In this document: positions 16,700-24,365 of the stretch, one piece after another
Layout: each line of letters opens with the position of its first letter
How positions within the stretch are numbered: the stretch's first letter is position 1
Assembly (NCBI GenBank): GCA_023145375.1
Contig: JAGLDY010000013.1
Location: 90,868 to 149,907 of the forward strand
Direction: 5' to 3'
Source of the DNA: Candidatus Sabulitectum sp.
Lineage (GTDB): Bacteria; Fermentibacterota; Fermentibacteria; Fermentibacterales; JCC-6
Length of the DNA: 59,040 nucleotides
The notes under the pieces: generated by a model
Database searches by the model: none
Seen by the model: only the letters and a program-made list of their open reading frames with translations
What the model was told of the DNA's origin: nothing
Translations under genes and position numbers: made by a program

Positions 16700-16715
16700 T
16701 TGGCTATATAACCAA
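16700..16715. promoter_or_regulatory. Palindromic operator candidate in front of the winged-helix gene
   Basis: TTGGCTATATAACCAA is a near-perfect 16-bp palindrome (one mismatched pair) that contains the TATATA expected of a -10 element. It ends 20 bp upstream of the ATG at 16679. TTGATA at 16734-16729 could be the -35 on the minus strand. Overlap of palindrome and -10 suggests autorepression by the winged-helix protein. Confidence 0.5.
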
Positions 16716-17227
16716 CTTCTTTGGTATTATATCAAAGCAGGTTACTTGCGTAAATAGCAGCTACAAGCAAATCTATAAATGTGGTTGTTGCTTTATCCTG
16801 AATACTTCATTTTTCCAGAAAACAATTCTAGTTTTTTGTAGAAGAAGTTCTACTCATTCGCTTTGCTACCCTGAACAGGATTCGAAAAAACACGATACTC
16901 CAGGTACTTGAGTGCCAGATCACTGAACAATGCATTTATCAGTTATCAAACCTGGTGACCTTTTTGTCTAGTTTTTTCAGATACTTTTCAATGTTCAAAC
17001 GCCTGGCTGTCTTCCTGGCTTTCCTGTAAAGGTTGACCGCTTCTCTCTGCTGCCTGCTTTCTCAAAGATATCCCCGCCGGTAACAAAGGACTCCTTTGAA
17101 TTGTACGTTCCGTAATGGCTGTAATTGTCAGAGCACGGCAACCAGGCTTAAGGGCTTCTTCTGTGAAACAGCATTTGCCACTCAGATCCCGGGTGATCCT
17201 GACAAAGGGGCAGTTCATACCACTTAA
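16716..17227. other. AT-rich gap without a clear gene; possible gene remnant
   Basis: Some 510 bp separate the accessory pair from the threonine dehydrogenase terminator. The part next to the winged-helix gene (to about 16980) is visibly AT-richer than its surroundings and has no coding frame. In 16980-17200, minus strand, short protein-like stretches occur in different frames (for example SKESFVTGGDIFEKAG and ARRLNIEKYLKKLDKKV, interrupted by stops), which could be the decayed remains of a gene. No tRNA, IS end or attachment-site repeat was recognised. Confidence 0.35.
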
Positions 17228-17228
17228 A

Positions 17229-17261
17229 AGGAGGGGCCGCAGACTTTTGCTGCAACCCCTT
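17229..17261 (-). terminator. Rho-independent terminator after the threonine dehydrogenase gene
   Basis: On the minus strand AAGGGGTTGCAG pairs with CTGCGGCCCCTC (about 11 bp including two G-U pairs) around a 7-nt loop CAAAAGT, followed by CTTTTAAG. It lies 20 bp beyond the stop of the gene ending at 17281. Confidence 0.65.
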
Positions 17262-17280
17262 GATCGTCTGATCTCGAAGA

Positions 17281-18231
17281 CTAGTTTCTTGCCTGGAGTT
17301 TTTCCAGCATGTCCCTTACTGTGCTTTCCAGATCCCAGTGGGGCTCCCATCCCCACTCTTCTCTGGCAGCGGAGTCATCAATTGAGGCAGGCCATGTGTC
17401 GGCAATAGCCTGGCGGAAATCAGGCTGGTAGGTAACCTGGAAATCAGGGATGTGCTTCCTTATTTCTGCCGCGAGATCACCTGCGGTAAAAGAAAGGGCA
17501 CTGAGGTTGTACTCGCAGCTGTGGATAAGATTTTTCTTATCAGCTTCAGCAAGATCGATGGTTGCCTTGATACAGTCAGGCATATACATCATGGGAAGCA
17601 TAGTATCTTCCTTCACAAAACAGGTGTATCTGCCTTCTTCAACTGCCTTGTAGAATATGTCTACTGCGTAATCGGTTGTACCGCCTCCAGGAAGAGTTTC
17701 AGAACTGATGATACCTGGATATCGAAGTCCGCGGATGTCAGCGCCGAGATTATTTACGAAGTAATCTCCCAGAAGCTCTCCACAGACCTTTGTTACTCCG
17801 TACATTGTCTTTGGTTTCAGAATAGTCTCCTGAGGCGTATTAAACCTTGGGGTCTCCGGTCCGAATGCTGCAATAGAGCTTGGAATTATCACCGTACCCA
17901 TATCGAATTCCACAGCGGCATCCATGATGTTGATGGAACCGTTCATGTTCACATCCCAGCAAAGAGCAGGGTGCTTTTCTCCTGTGGCGCTGAGTATGGC
18001 AGCCATGTGATAAATGGTGTTTATCCCGTACTTCTTGATCATACTGAATACTGCTGCCCTGTCTGTTACATCGAGAACATCGCAGGGACCGGATTCTGAC
18101 AGCTTTCCTTCCGGCTTGCGAATATCAGTAGAAATTACATTATCTGAGCCGTATCTTCTTCTGAGTTCCTCGGTCAGTTCGCTGCCGATCTGACCCATTG
18201 CACCGGTAACAAGCACTTTTTTTTGTGTCAT
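17281..18231 (-). CDS. L-threonine 3-dehydrogenase, short-chain (GalE-like) type
   Basis: NAD-dependent enzyme of the extended SDR superfamily that oxidises L-threonine to 2-amino-3-ketobutyrate. Seen in 316 residues: the glycine-rich NAD motif VTGAMGQIGSEL, STDIRKP after the second strand (NAD selectivity), IYHMAAILSATGE, the catalytic YGVTK tetrad, and the block GLRYPGIISSETLPGGGTTDYAVDIFYKA that distinguishes SDR threonine dehydrogenases from epimerases. The product is split by Kbl (23025-24269), so together they turn threonine into glycine and acetyl-CoA. The two genes are separated by unrelated genes. The ATG at 18231 has GGAGAACC upstream. A nucleotide-sugar epimerase is the alternative but less likely. 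Confidence 0.88.
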   Translation of the reverse strand: MTQKKVLVTGAMGQIGSELTEELRRRYGSDNVISTDIRKPEGKLSESGPCDVLDVTDRAAVFSMIKKYGINTIYHMAAILSATGEKHPALCWDVNMNGSINIMDAAVEFDMGTVIIPSSIAAFGPETPRFNTPQETILKPKTMYGVTKVCGELLGDYFVNNLGADIRGLRYPGIISSETLPGGGTTDYAVDIFYKAVEEGRYTCFVKEDTMLPMMYMPDCIKATIDLAEADKKNLIHSCEYNLSALSFTAGDLAAEIRKHIPDFQVTYQPDFRQAIADTWPASIDDSAAREEWGWEPHWDLESTVRDMLEKLQARN

Positions 18232-18277
18232 CAGGTTCTCCGCTGAAGGGTTTCTTTTTTGTTTTGTCAGAGCAATT

Positions 18278-19600
18278 CTAAGGATTTACTCTGCGAATTT
18301 CAAGTATCCTTGTGCCAACTTCTATATTGTCCAGACCGTCTGTGTCCTTTACTTCTGCAAAGACAGTGTAACGGCAGTCAAGTCTTCTCTGGTCGTCCAG
18401 CATTATGAAGAACTGACTTCCCCCTGTGTTCATACCGGAATCAGCCATACCCACAACTCCTCTGTGGTATGCAACTGGATTGTTCTCAGCTGGAATGGAG
18501 TATCCGGGGCCACCGAAACCGTTGCCTTCAGGACACCCGGCCTGGGCTACAAAGCCGGGAATGACCCTGTGAAAATAGATACCGTCATAGAATCCGGTCT
18601 CCGCAAGATACCAGAAACTTCGGCATGTCACAGGCGCGTTCTCCTTCAAAAGTGTCATGGTGAAGTTACCGGCACCGGTTACCAGCACCACCTGGGAAGG
18701 CACATCTTCCAGTGCAGGTGCTTCGTGGGGAAGATTTCCTTCAAGAGGCATTGCGAAGTCTCTACCGGTGGCATCCGCAGCAATTGCTCCCACCATCACA
18801 TATTCATCTGTAAGAAGGTAATCCAGTCTTTCTGGAGGGATCTCCCATCCCAGTTGAAGAAGTGCCATTAGAGCCGATGCCCTTATGTCAGGTCTTGAGC
18901 TTCTGAAAAGAGAATCTTCAAGTATGGGGATCTGTCCTACTCCTGCCAGCGCAATATGCCCGATGGGGCCAGGTGTGGAGGCAAGTTCCATAAGCAGATC
19001 ATCTCTTCCCGTGGCCAGTGCTGCATTCATCCTTACATAAAGGGACCGGTCATCCAGCATCTCAAAAGCTGCATTGGGGTTTCTCTGAATAACGGCATTT
19101 CTAACAGCCCAGCTGGGATCATGAATAAGCTCCATGACCTCATCCGGGGAAAGGGCTGAAGAATAGTACAGTCGCTGAAGGCCTGTGAGCTCCCCGACGC
19201 TCACAGAAGGAAGGGCGGCACCGGATTCAGAGCAGTATCTGAGGATTGATGTAAGATTTTCCCCTGAAACATCTTCCATGGGAACACCCAGTCCAGCTCC
19301 ACCTGCGAATTCTCGCCACAGGTTCCGTGTTTCTGTATCAAGGGAATCCCAGTTGTCACTGATGTAACCTGCCAGCTGATCCACCGGCTCAGGTTGATAT
19401 TGAAAGACCATTCTGTGAAACTGCCTGAGTATGGCGTATTTCACCAGTTCAGGACCCCCAGGGATCTCAAAGGAGTCCCCGTATTCTATTAGAACCGATT
19501 CCTGAGCAGAAGGAAATGGATTCCCGTCAAGCATGGCATCAAGTGCCTCCTGCGGTGAGAGAACTGAGGCAAGCAGAGCAATAAGAGCGAGAGATATCAT
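18278..19600 (-). CDS. Exported cyclophilin-type peptidyl-prolyl isomerase with N-terminal helical domain
   Basis: A 440-residue protein with a short hydrophobic leader (ISLALIALLASVLS). Residues 20-290 are helical, with HEAT-like units (SWAVRNAVIQRNPNAAFEMLDDRSLYVRMNAALATGRDD) probably used to dock substrates. Residues 300-440 are a cyclophilin: FTMTLLKENAPVTCRSFWYLAETGFYDG, FHRVIPGFVAQAG (catalytic Arg), GGSQFFIML and YTVFAEVKDTDGLDNI. All key cyclophilin motifs are present, so it should catalyse proline isomerisation outside the cytoplasm. The SD CAGGAGG precedes the ATG at 19600. HEAT-cyclophilin fusions occur in FCB-related genomes. No obvious link to its neighbours. Confidence 0.9.
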   Translation of the reverse strand: MISLALIALLASVLSPQEALDAMLDGNPFPSAQESVLIEYGDSFEIPGGPELVKYAILRQFHRMVFQYQPEPVDQLAGYISDNWDSLDTETRNLWREFAGGAGLGVPMEDVSGENLTSILRYCSESGAALPSVSVGELTGLQRLYYSSALSPDEVMELIHDPSWAVRNAVIQRNPNAAFEMLDDRSLYVRMNAALATGRDDLLMELASTPGPIGHIALAGVGQIPILEDSLFRSSRPDIRASALMALLQLGWEIPPERLDYLLTDEYVMVGAIAADATGRDFAMPLEGNLPHEAPALEDVPSQVVLVTGAGNFTMTLLKENAPVTCRSFWYLAETGFYDGIYFHRVIPGFVAQAGCPEGNGFGGPGYSIPAENNPVAYHRGVVGMADSGMNTGGSQFFIMLDDQRRLDCRYTVFAEVKDTDGLDNIEVGTRILEIRRVNP

Positions 19601-19701
19601 GTTTTCCTCCTGAATAAGTAATGCGATTCGACGGAAAGTAAACTATAATTCATAGCTGGAGAAATCGCCGGTGATAAGTCTGGTTGATTAGAAAGGTTGA
19701 A

Positions 19702-20997
19702 ATGTCAAATACGATAATTGAAAAGGCGCGCAGAGGTGAAACCAATGACGTTGTTCGTCTTGCTCTTAGAAATGAGAGTCTTTCTCTTGAGGATGCGCTT
19801 CTGAAAATAGCAGCAGGGCATGCAGTGGTACCTTCAAACAATACCAGAGAAATTCCCGATCCCTGCATAATTGGCGGAGGAACCCGGATCAAGGTGAATG
19901 CCAACATAGGAAGTTCCATGGATCATGAATCCATGAACGAGGAACTTGAAAAACTGAAAATGGCTGTCTCATCAGGGGCACATACTGTTATGGATCTATC
20001 AACTGGAACTGCCTGGAAAACAATACTGAACAGTATAACAGCAGCCAGCCCGGTCCCCATTGGAACAGTTCCAGTGTACCAGGTCTTCGGAGTAGCCATG
20101 GACAAAGGCAGAGATGTTGCTGATGTCTCCCCTGAAGAAATATTCTCCGCAGTCGAGGATCACTGCAGAGCCGGTGTTGACTACCTGACTCTCCACTGCG
20201 GTGTCACAAGAAGATCTGTTGCTCTGCTCCGTGCTCAGGGACGCAAAATGGGAATAGTTTCCCGAGGCGGGTCTCTCATGGCGGAGTGGATGGAAAAACG
20301 GGGAGAGGAAAATCCCCTTTACACTGGATTTGACAGGTTATCAGAGATCCTCAGAGAATACGATGTTACCTATTCTCTCGGCGACGGCCTTCGCCCCGGC
20401 TGTCTGGCGGATGCCGGAGACAGAGGTCAGATCGAAGAGTTGATCTCCCTTGGGGAGCTTCAGAAAAAAGCTCTTAGTGCAGGAGTTCAAACAATGATAG
20501 AGGGTCCCGGACATGTACCTATGAATCAGATCGCTGAGAACATAAGAATTCAGAAAAGCCTCTGTGGCGGAGCTCCCTTCTATGTACTGGGCCCCATAGT
20601 AACCGATATTGCACCTGGTTATGACCATATTACCAGCGCTATTGGAGGAGCAATTGCTGCCTGGAACGGAGCGGATTTTCTCTGCTATGTCACTCCTGCG
20701 GAACACCTGAGGCTCCCTGACATTGAAGACGTGAGAGTTGGTGTTATCACAGCAAGGATCGCAGCACATGCTGCGGACATTGCCAGAGGTATCCCCGGTG
20801 CCATGGACCCGGATAATGCCATGGCGGAAGCAAGAGCAACTTTCAACTGGAAAGAGCAGTTCAAGCTTGCCATGGATCCTGTCACAGCCAGAAAGTTCCG
20901 TGATGAAGCTCTGCCGGAGGACGAAGATGTCTGCTCAATGTGCGGACACCTCTGTGCTCTGAAGACCAGTAAAAGAGCAATGGGAGAGAAAGAGTAA
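19702..20997 (+). CDS. thiC: Phosphomethylpyrimidine synthase ThiC
   Basis: Radical-SAM enzyme that converts aminoimidazole ribotide to HMP-phosphate in thiamine biosynthesis. The start is ATG 19702, preceded by AAAGG; a TTG at 19684 would add six residues. The 431-residue form lacks the N-terminal extension of the longer ThiC type, as in many anaerobes. Seen: KVNANIGSS, MDLSTGTAWKTI, GVDYLTLHCGVTR, SRGGSLMAEWM, SLGDGLRPGC, EGPGHVPMNQI, YVLGPIVTDIAPGYDHITSAIGG and the C-terminal CX2CX4C cluster motif (C411, C414, C419). It is the only plus-strand gene in this stretch. No TPP riboswitch is seen upstream. Confidence 0.96.
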   Translation: MSNTIIEKARRGETNDVVRLALRNESLSLEDALLKIAAGHAVVPSNNTREIPDPCIIGGGTRIKVNANIGSSMDHESMNEELEKLKMAVSSGAHTVMDLSTGTAWKTILNSITAASPVPIGTVPVYQVFGVAMDKGRDVADVSPEEIFSAVEDHCRAGVDYLTLHCGVTRRSVALLRAQGRKMGIVSRGGSLMAEWMEKRGEENPLYTGFDRLSEILREYDVTYSLGDGLRPGCLADAGDRGQIEELISLGELQKKALSAGVQTMIEGPGHVPMNQIAENIRIQKSLCGGAPFYVLGPIVTDIAPGYDHITSAIGGAIAAWNGADFLCYVTPAEHLRLPDIEDVRVGVITARIAAHAADIARGIPGAMDPDNAMAEARATFNWKEQFKLAMDPVTARKFRDEALPEDEDVCSMCGHLCALKTSKRAMGEKE

Positions 20998-20998
20998 A

Positions 20999-22228
20999 CT
21001 AGCTTTTCTTCACCATGGCATCTGTGTAGTAAAGGGATGATGGAACCACCGGGAATTCCACCTTGGTTCTGTATACTACGAATTCATCCGGATCCCACCT
21101 GAGACACTGGAACACATCTGCCAGCATTTCAGAATACTGCGGTATGAGAGGTGTGTATGCACAACCTGTGCCGGTACCTATCATGATAGGCTTGATGTTC
21201 ACTGGTATCCTGTCTCTGTCTGAGCGGTATGCAAGCGCTCCACCGTTGGAGTAGTAGTCAAAGAGCATTTTGGCTGCGGGATTACCTGCCATGCTCTCAG
21301 CCATCGTCTCGTGAAAGAAAAGATCCAGAACAAAATTCTGAACAGGAGTGTAGAGTCTGGCAGAGATCTCGTGATAATCCTCCCCTTCCTCCGAAACAAT
21401 AGGAAAAATTCCTCTGGATACAGTTCCCGTGACGGTATCGATGAGATTGGTGTTTCCCACAGGTCCTTCTTCCAGTTCATAAACCGGGCCGCAACTGTGA
21501 GATGTTATTGTTTTAAGAGCAGGGAGAGGGTTACTGCAGTACATCTCCAAAAAGGGGACATTCTCCATGAGATTACAGGATACCTTTGGATCAATAGTGT
21601 CTGTAAAAAACTGTTCCTCATGCTCTGTACCTGTAAAAAAGCAGGGAGTGTCTATAACCCATTTAACCCCCGGACGATTTCTTCTAATGCCAAACAAACC
21701 CTTCACCTCTGCAACATCGAGCATTCCCTCAGTTGCAGATGGTCCAAAGAACCATGCATCCAGCTGGGTCTCGGCCTGAAGGCCGAGGAGATGGCTCTGT
21801 GCGTAGTAAGCCTGCTTCCTCAGCGTATTGTAAGCCTGCTCTTTCCCGTCCCGTGAGCTTGCCATGAGCATCATATCCATGGACTGTCTGTCTCCGGAAT
21901 GAATGTCAATGATCTCGTAGAACTCTTCCACTGTCTTAAGAGCTTCATCAAGATATTTCTTTTCCACACCTTTCGCCTTGCAACTTCTTATAAAGCGCCC
22001 GAAAGAATGTCTGCCTGGTATGAACTGAGCAGCAAAATAGAGATCATCTTCGTGTATTATCTTGTAGATTCGCCATCCAAGTTTTTTGTCCAGTCCCAGC
22101 ACCTGATACACATCATGTGGGCTGTCGATCCGCTCGGGAAGTTTGGTAACTACTATGCCAATTGCCTTACGCAATCCAAGAATGGTTCTTGTAACATCTT
22201 CCTGGAAACGTGTGGTTACATTTGTCAT
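20999..22228 (-). CDS. Unrecognised conserved cytoplasmic protein
   Basis: A 409-residue soluble protein that I do not recognise. The start ATG 22228 follows TTGGAGG. There is no signal peptide or membrane segment. The N-terminal 90 residues look like a helical regulator or DNA-binding region (RFQEDVTRTILGLRKAIG, then DVYQVLGLDKKLGWRIYKIIHE). The remainder is a mixed domain with several conserved-looking turns (GTGTGCAYTPLIPQYSEMLADVF, SHSCGPVYELEEGP, YRTKVEFPVVPSSLYY). The C-terminal ending is close to the thiC stop (2 nt apart, convergent). Similar proteins of unknown function may exist in planctomycetes, from memory only. Function unknown. Confidence 0.72.
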   Translation of the reverse strand: MTNVTTRFQEDVTRTILGLRKAIGIVVTKLPERIDSPHDVYQVLGLDKKLGWRIYKIIHEDDLYFAAQFIPGRHSFGRFIRSCKAKGVEKKYLDEALKTVEEFYEIIDIHSGDRQSMDMMLMASSRDGKEQAYNTLRKQAYYAQSHLLGLQAETQLDAWFFGPSATEGMLDVAEVKGLFGIRRNRPGVKWVIDTPCFFTGTEHEEQFFTDTIDPKVSCNLMENVPFLEMYCSNPLPALKTITSHSCGPVYELEEGPVGNTNLIDTVTGTVSRGIFPIVSEEGEDYHEISARLYTPVQNFVLDLFFHETMAESMAGNPAAKMLFDYYSNGGALAYRSDRDRIPVNIKPIMIGTGTGCAYTPLIPQYSEMLADVFQCLRWDPDEFVVYRTKVEFPVVPSSLYYTDAMVKKS

Positions 22229-22297
22229 GCTCCTCCAACTTTATGTTTTTGTCAGTGAAATATTATCTGTCCAGGCGATGCAGGCAAGGCAGGCAGA

Positions 22298-22936
22298 TTA
22301 AAAGATGCCTGCAAACAGATCATCCCCTGGAGTTGTAAGAACCTGAAGCTCCCTCTGTCCTCCTGCAAGGAATATTTTTCTGTCGCTGAGTATTTCCTGA
22401 ATCCTTCTGTCAGAACCGGACACTCTTCTCATCAACTCTGAAGCGGGAAGAACGGTAATATGAAGTTTCCTGGCTGCTGATCTTGCGAATGCAGCGGTAC
22501 ACTCCTTCACAGCGTCCATGCTTGTATCGCCTACTACCAGCAGATTGACCGGTGAATTATCAACCGCAGTACCCCTGGCATAGTCTCCATATATGAATGC
22601 CATTCCAACGGTATCACGACAGCATTTCAGATCAGCTGTGAGGAGATCAATAAGACCTGTTGTCTTGGAAAAAATTGAACGAAGTTCCTGGAAAATGAGG
22701 TTTTCTGTATCAGCCGAGTAATGGACCTGATTACCAACCCGGGTCCGATAAAGAATCCCTGCCTGGGCAAGTCTGGCAACCTCCCTCTGCACAGCACCAC
22801 GCCCGCAGTCAAGAAGTCTAATTAGTTCAAGAAGGTAAAATGTTCTTTCCGGATTGAGAACAAAAGTGGCAAGTACCTTCCTCCTCACCTTACCGAAAAG
22901 GCACTCTCCCAGCAGTTCATTTGGATTGTTACTCAT
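22298..22936 (-). CDS. Winged-helix protein with degenerate nucleotidyltransferase-like domain
   Basis: A 212-residue protein. The first 75 residues form a winged helix (KVRRKVLATFVLNPERTFYLLELIRLLDCGRGAVQREVARLAQAG, then ILYRTRVGNQVHYSA). The rest resembles a minimal nucleotidyltransferase: FIYGDYARGTAVDNSPVNLLVVGD sits where GSxARG...SDxDLLV is normal, but the GS serine and the metal-binding D-x-D are lost, so catalysis is unlikely. ATG 22936 is preferred over the TTG at 22981, because a good promoter lies between them. This architecture is typical of the transcriptional-regulator/NTase fusion family found near toxin-antitoxin genes, here without an HEPN partner. Function uncertain. Confidence 0.78.
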   Translation of the reverse strand: MSNNPNELLGECLFGKVRRKVLATFVLNPERTFYLLELIRLLDCGRGAVQREVARLAQAGILYRTRVGNQVHYSADTENLIFQELRSIFSKTTGLIDLLTADLKCCRDTVGMAFIYGDYARGTAVDNSPVNLLVVGDTSMDAVKECTAAFARSAARKLHITVLPASELMRRVSGSDRRIQEILSDRKIFLAGGQRELQVLTTPGDDLFAGIF

Positions 22937-22942
22937 ATTGGG

Positions 22943-22971
22943 TATATCTGTACATTTACCCGGTATGTCAA
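22943..22971 (-). promoter_or_regulatory. Strong promoter for the winged-helix/NTase gene, predicted leaderless mRNA
   Basis: On the minus strand a consensus TTGACA (22971-22966) is followed after exactly 17 bp by GATATA (22948-22943). Transcription should begin about 7 bp further, at the ATG at 22936 itself, so the message would have no leader and no SD; none is seen. The spacer contains the palindrome-like TACCGGGTA, a possible autoregulatory site. Confidence 0.55.
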
Positions 22972-23024
22972 GCTTAAGCAATTAGTTAGCTCAAACTCGT
23001 ACCTGAGCCGGAGAGAAATAGCCT

Positions 23025-24269
23025 TTATTTAATGATTCCGTTCTCCCGGCCGACTGCTATAAATGCTGCAATTGCCCTGTCAAGTTGCTCTCTTGTGTGG
23101 GCGGCGCTGAGCTGTACCCTTATTCTTGACTGACCGATTGCCACAACCGGGTAAAAGAAACCTATGGCATAAACCCCGTGTTCCAGAAGATCATTGGCGA
23201 ATTTCTGTGCGAGAACGGCATCATCATCGTACTCACCGAACATGATAGCTACTATTGCAGTAGTACCGTTGAGAGTTGTAAAACCGGCATCTTTGATCCT
23301 GCTTCTGAAGTACTCTGCATTCTCGTGAACTCTGTCGCGAAGAGCCGTACTCTCTGTAAGCATTTCCAGAACCCTGAGAGTTGCTCCAACCACCACCGGG
23401 GCCAGTGTGTTGGAGAAAAGATACGGCCGTGACATCTGTCTGAGCCAGTCGATCAGTTCCTGCCGGCCGGAAGTGCAGCCTCCACTGGCTCCTCCCAGAG
23501 CCTTCCCGAAGGTGGTGGTTATGAGGTCAACTCTGCCCATGACTCCGAAATGCTCATGTGTACCTCTGCCCGTGGCACCTATGTAGCCGGTGGCATGGCT
23601 GTCATCAACCATGAGTATGGCATCATACTTCTCGCAGAGTTCTACAATTCTATCAAGGGGAGCAATGTCACCGTTCATGCTGAACACACCGTCAGTGGTA
23701 ACCATACGATACTCGCAGGCCTGTACCTCATCACTGGCAAGAATAGCTTCAAGACCGGGAAGTTCCTTACCGTCAAAAGCGTAGCTTCCGGTTCCAACCT
23801 GGCAGTGACTGTAGATATACCGTTTTGCCTTGCAGAGTCTCACTCCGGAGATTATCGATGCGTGGTTCAACTGGTCGGCGATTATGGCGCTCTTTGAGTC
23901 CAGAAATGGTTCAAATATCCCGGCATTGGCATCATAGCAGGCAGCGTAGAGTATAGTGTCATCAGTGCCCAGAAATTCAGAGACCTTTGCTTCCAGCTTC
24001 TTGTGGATGTCCTGGGTACCACATATAAATCTTACACTGGACAGGCCGTAGCCCCTTGAATCGATAGTATCTTTGGCAGCCTGACAAACTTCCGGGTGAT
24101 TCGAAAGACCAAGATAGTTGTTGGCACAGAAATTCAAGACATTCTTTCTTGAGCCAACTGCTATCTCGGTACCCTGTGGAGAGGTGATGATCCTCTCCTC
24201 CTTGATAAGCCCCTGAACTCTTCTTTTTTCAATCAACTCAGTGATATCTTTGTATATTTTTCGAGACAT
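23025..24269 (-). CDS. kbl: 2-amino-3-ketobutyrate coenzyme A ligase (glycine C-acetyltransferase)
   Basis: PLP enzyme of the alpha-oxoamine synthase family that splits 2-amino-3-ketobutyrate with CoA into glycine and acetyl-CoA. The 414-residue product has the family marks: NFCANNYLGLSNHPEV, GYGLSSVRFICGTQDIHKKLE, YAACYDANAGIFEPFL, DQLNHASIISG, DGVFSMNGDIAPL, MVDDSHATGYIGATGRGT and the PLP lysine in TTFGKALGGASGG. It is slightly longer than the E. coli enzyme (398). It completes the threonine-to-glycine route with the SDR dehydrogenase at 17281-18231. An 8-amino-7-oxononanoate synthase is the main alternative, but the cluster and sequence favour Kbl. Confidence 0.93.
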   Translation of the reverse strand: MSRKIYKDITELIEKRRVQGLIKEERIITSPQGTEIAVGSRKNVLNFCANNYLGLSNHPEVCQAAKDTIDSRGYGLSSVRFICGTQDIHKKLEAKVSEFLGTDDTILYAACYDANAGIFEPFLDSKSAIIADQLNHASIISGVRLCKAKRYIYSHCQVGTGSYAFDGKELPGLEAILASDEVQACEYRMVTTDGVFSMNGDIAPLDRIVELCEKYDAILMVDDSHATGYIGATGRGTHEHFGVMGRVDLITTTFGKALGGASGGCTSGRQELIDWLRQMSRPYLFSNTLAPVVVGATLRVLEMLTESTALRDRVHENAEYFRSRIKDAGFTTLNGTTAIVAIMFGEYDDDAVLAQKFANDLLEHGVYAIGFFYPVVAIGQSRIRVQLSAAHTREQLDRAIAAFIAVGRENGIIK

Positions 24270-24365
24270 GCTATTTCCCTTCGATTACACCATCAGACAA
24301 ACAAGCACCATGAAATGCAGCCCTGATTATAACAACCATGATAAGAGAAATACAAAAAAGTGTTA

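Noticed and set aside
16988-17356. 122-codon minus-strand frame across the 3' end of the threonine dehydrogenase
   Set aside because: It overlaps a secure gene and its terminator, and has no family match; part of it may be chance or remnant sequence.
19601-19701. TPP riboswitch upstream of thiC
   Set aside because: I looked for the CTGAGA and related TPP aptamer blocks; none is present in the 100-bp gap.
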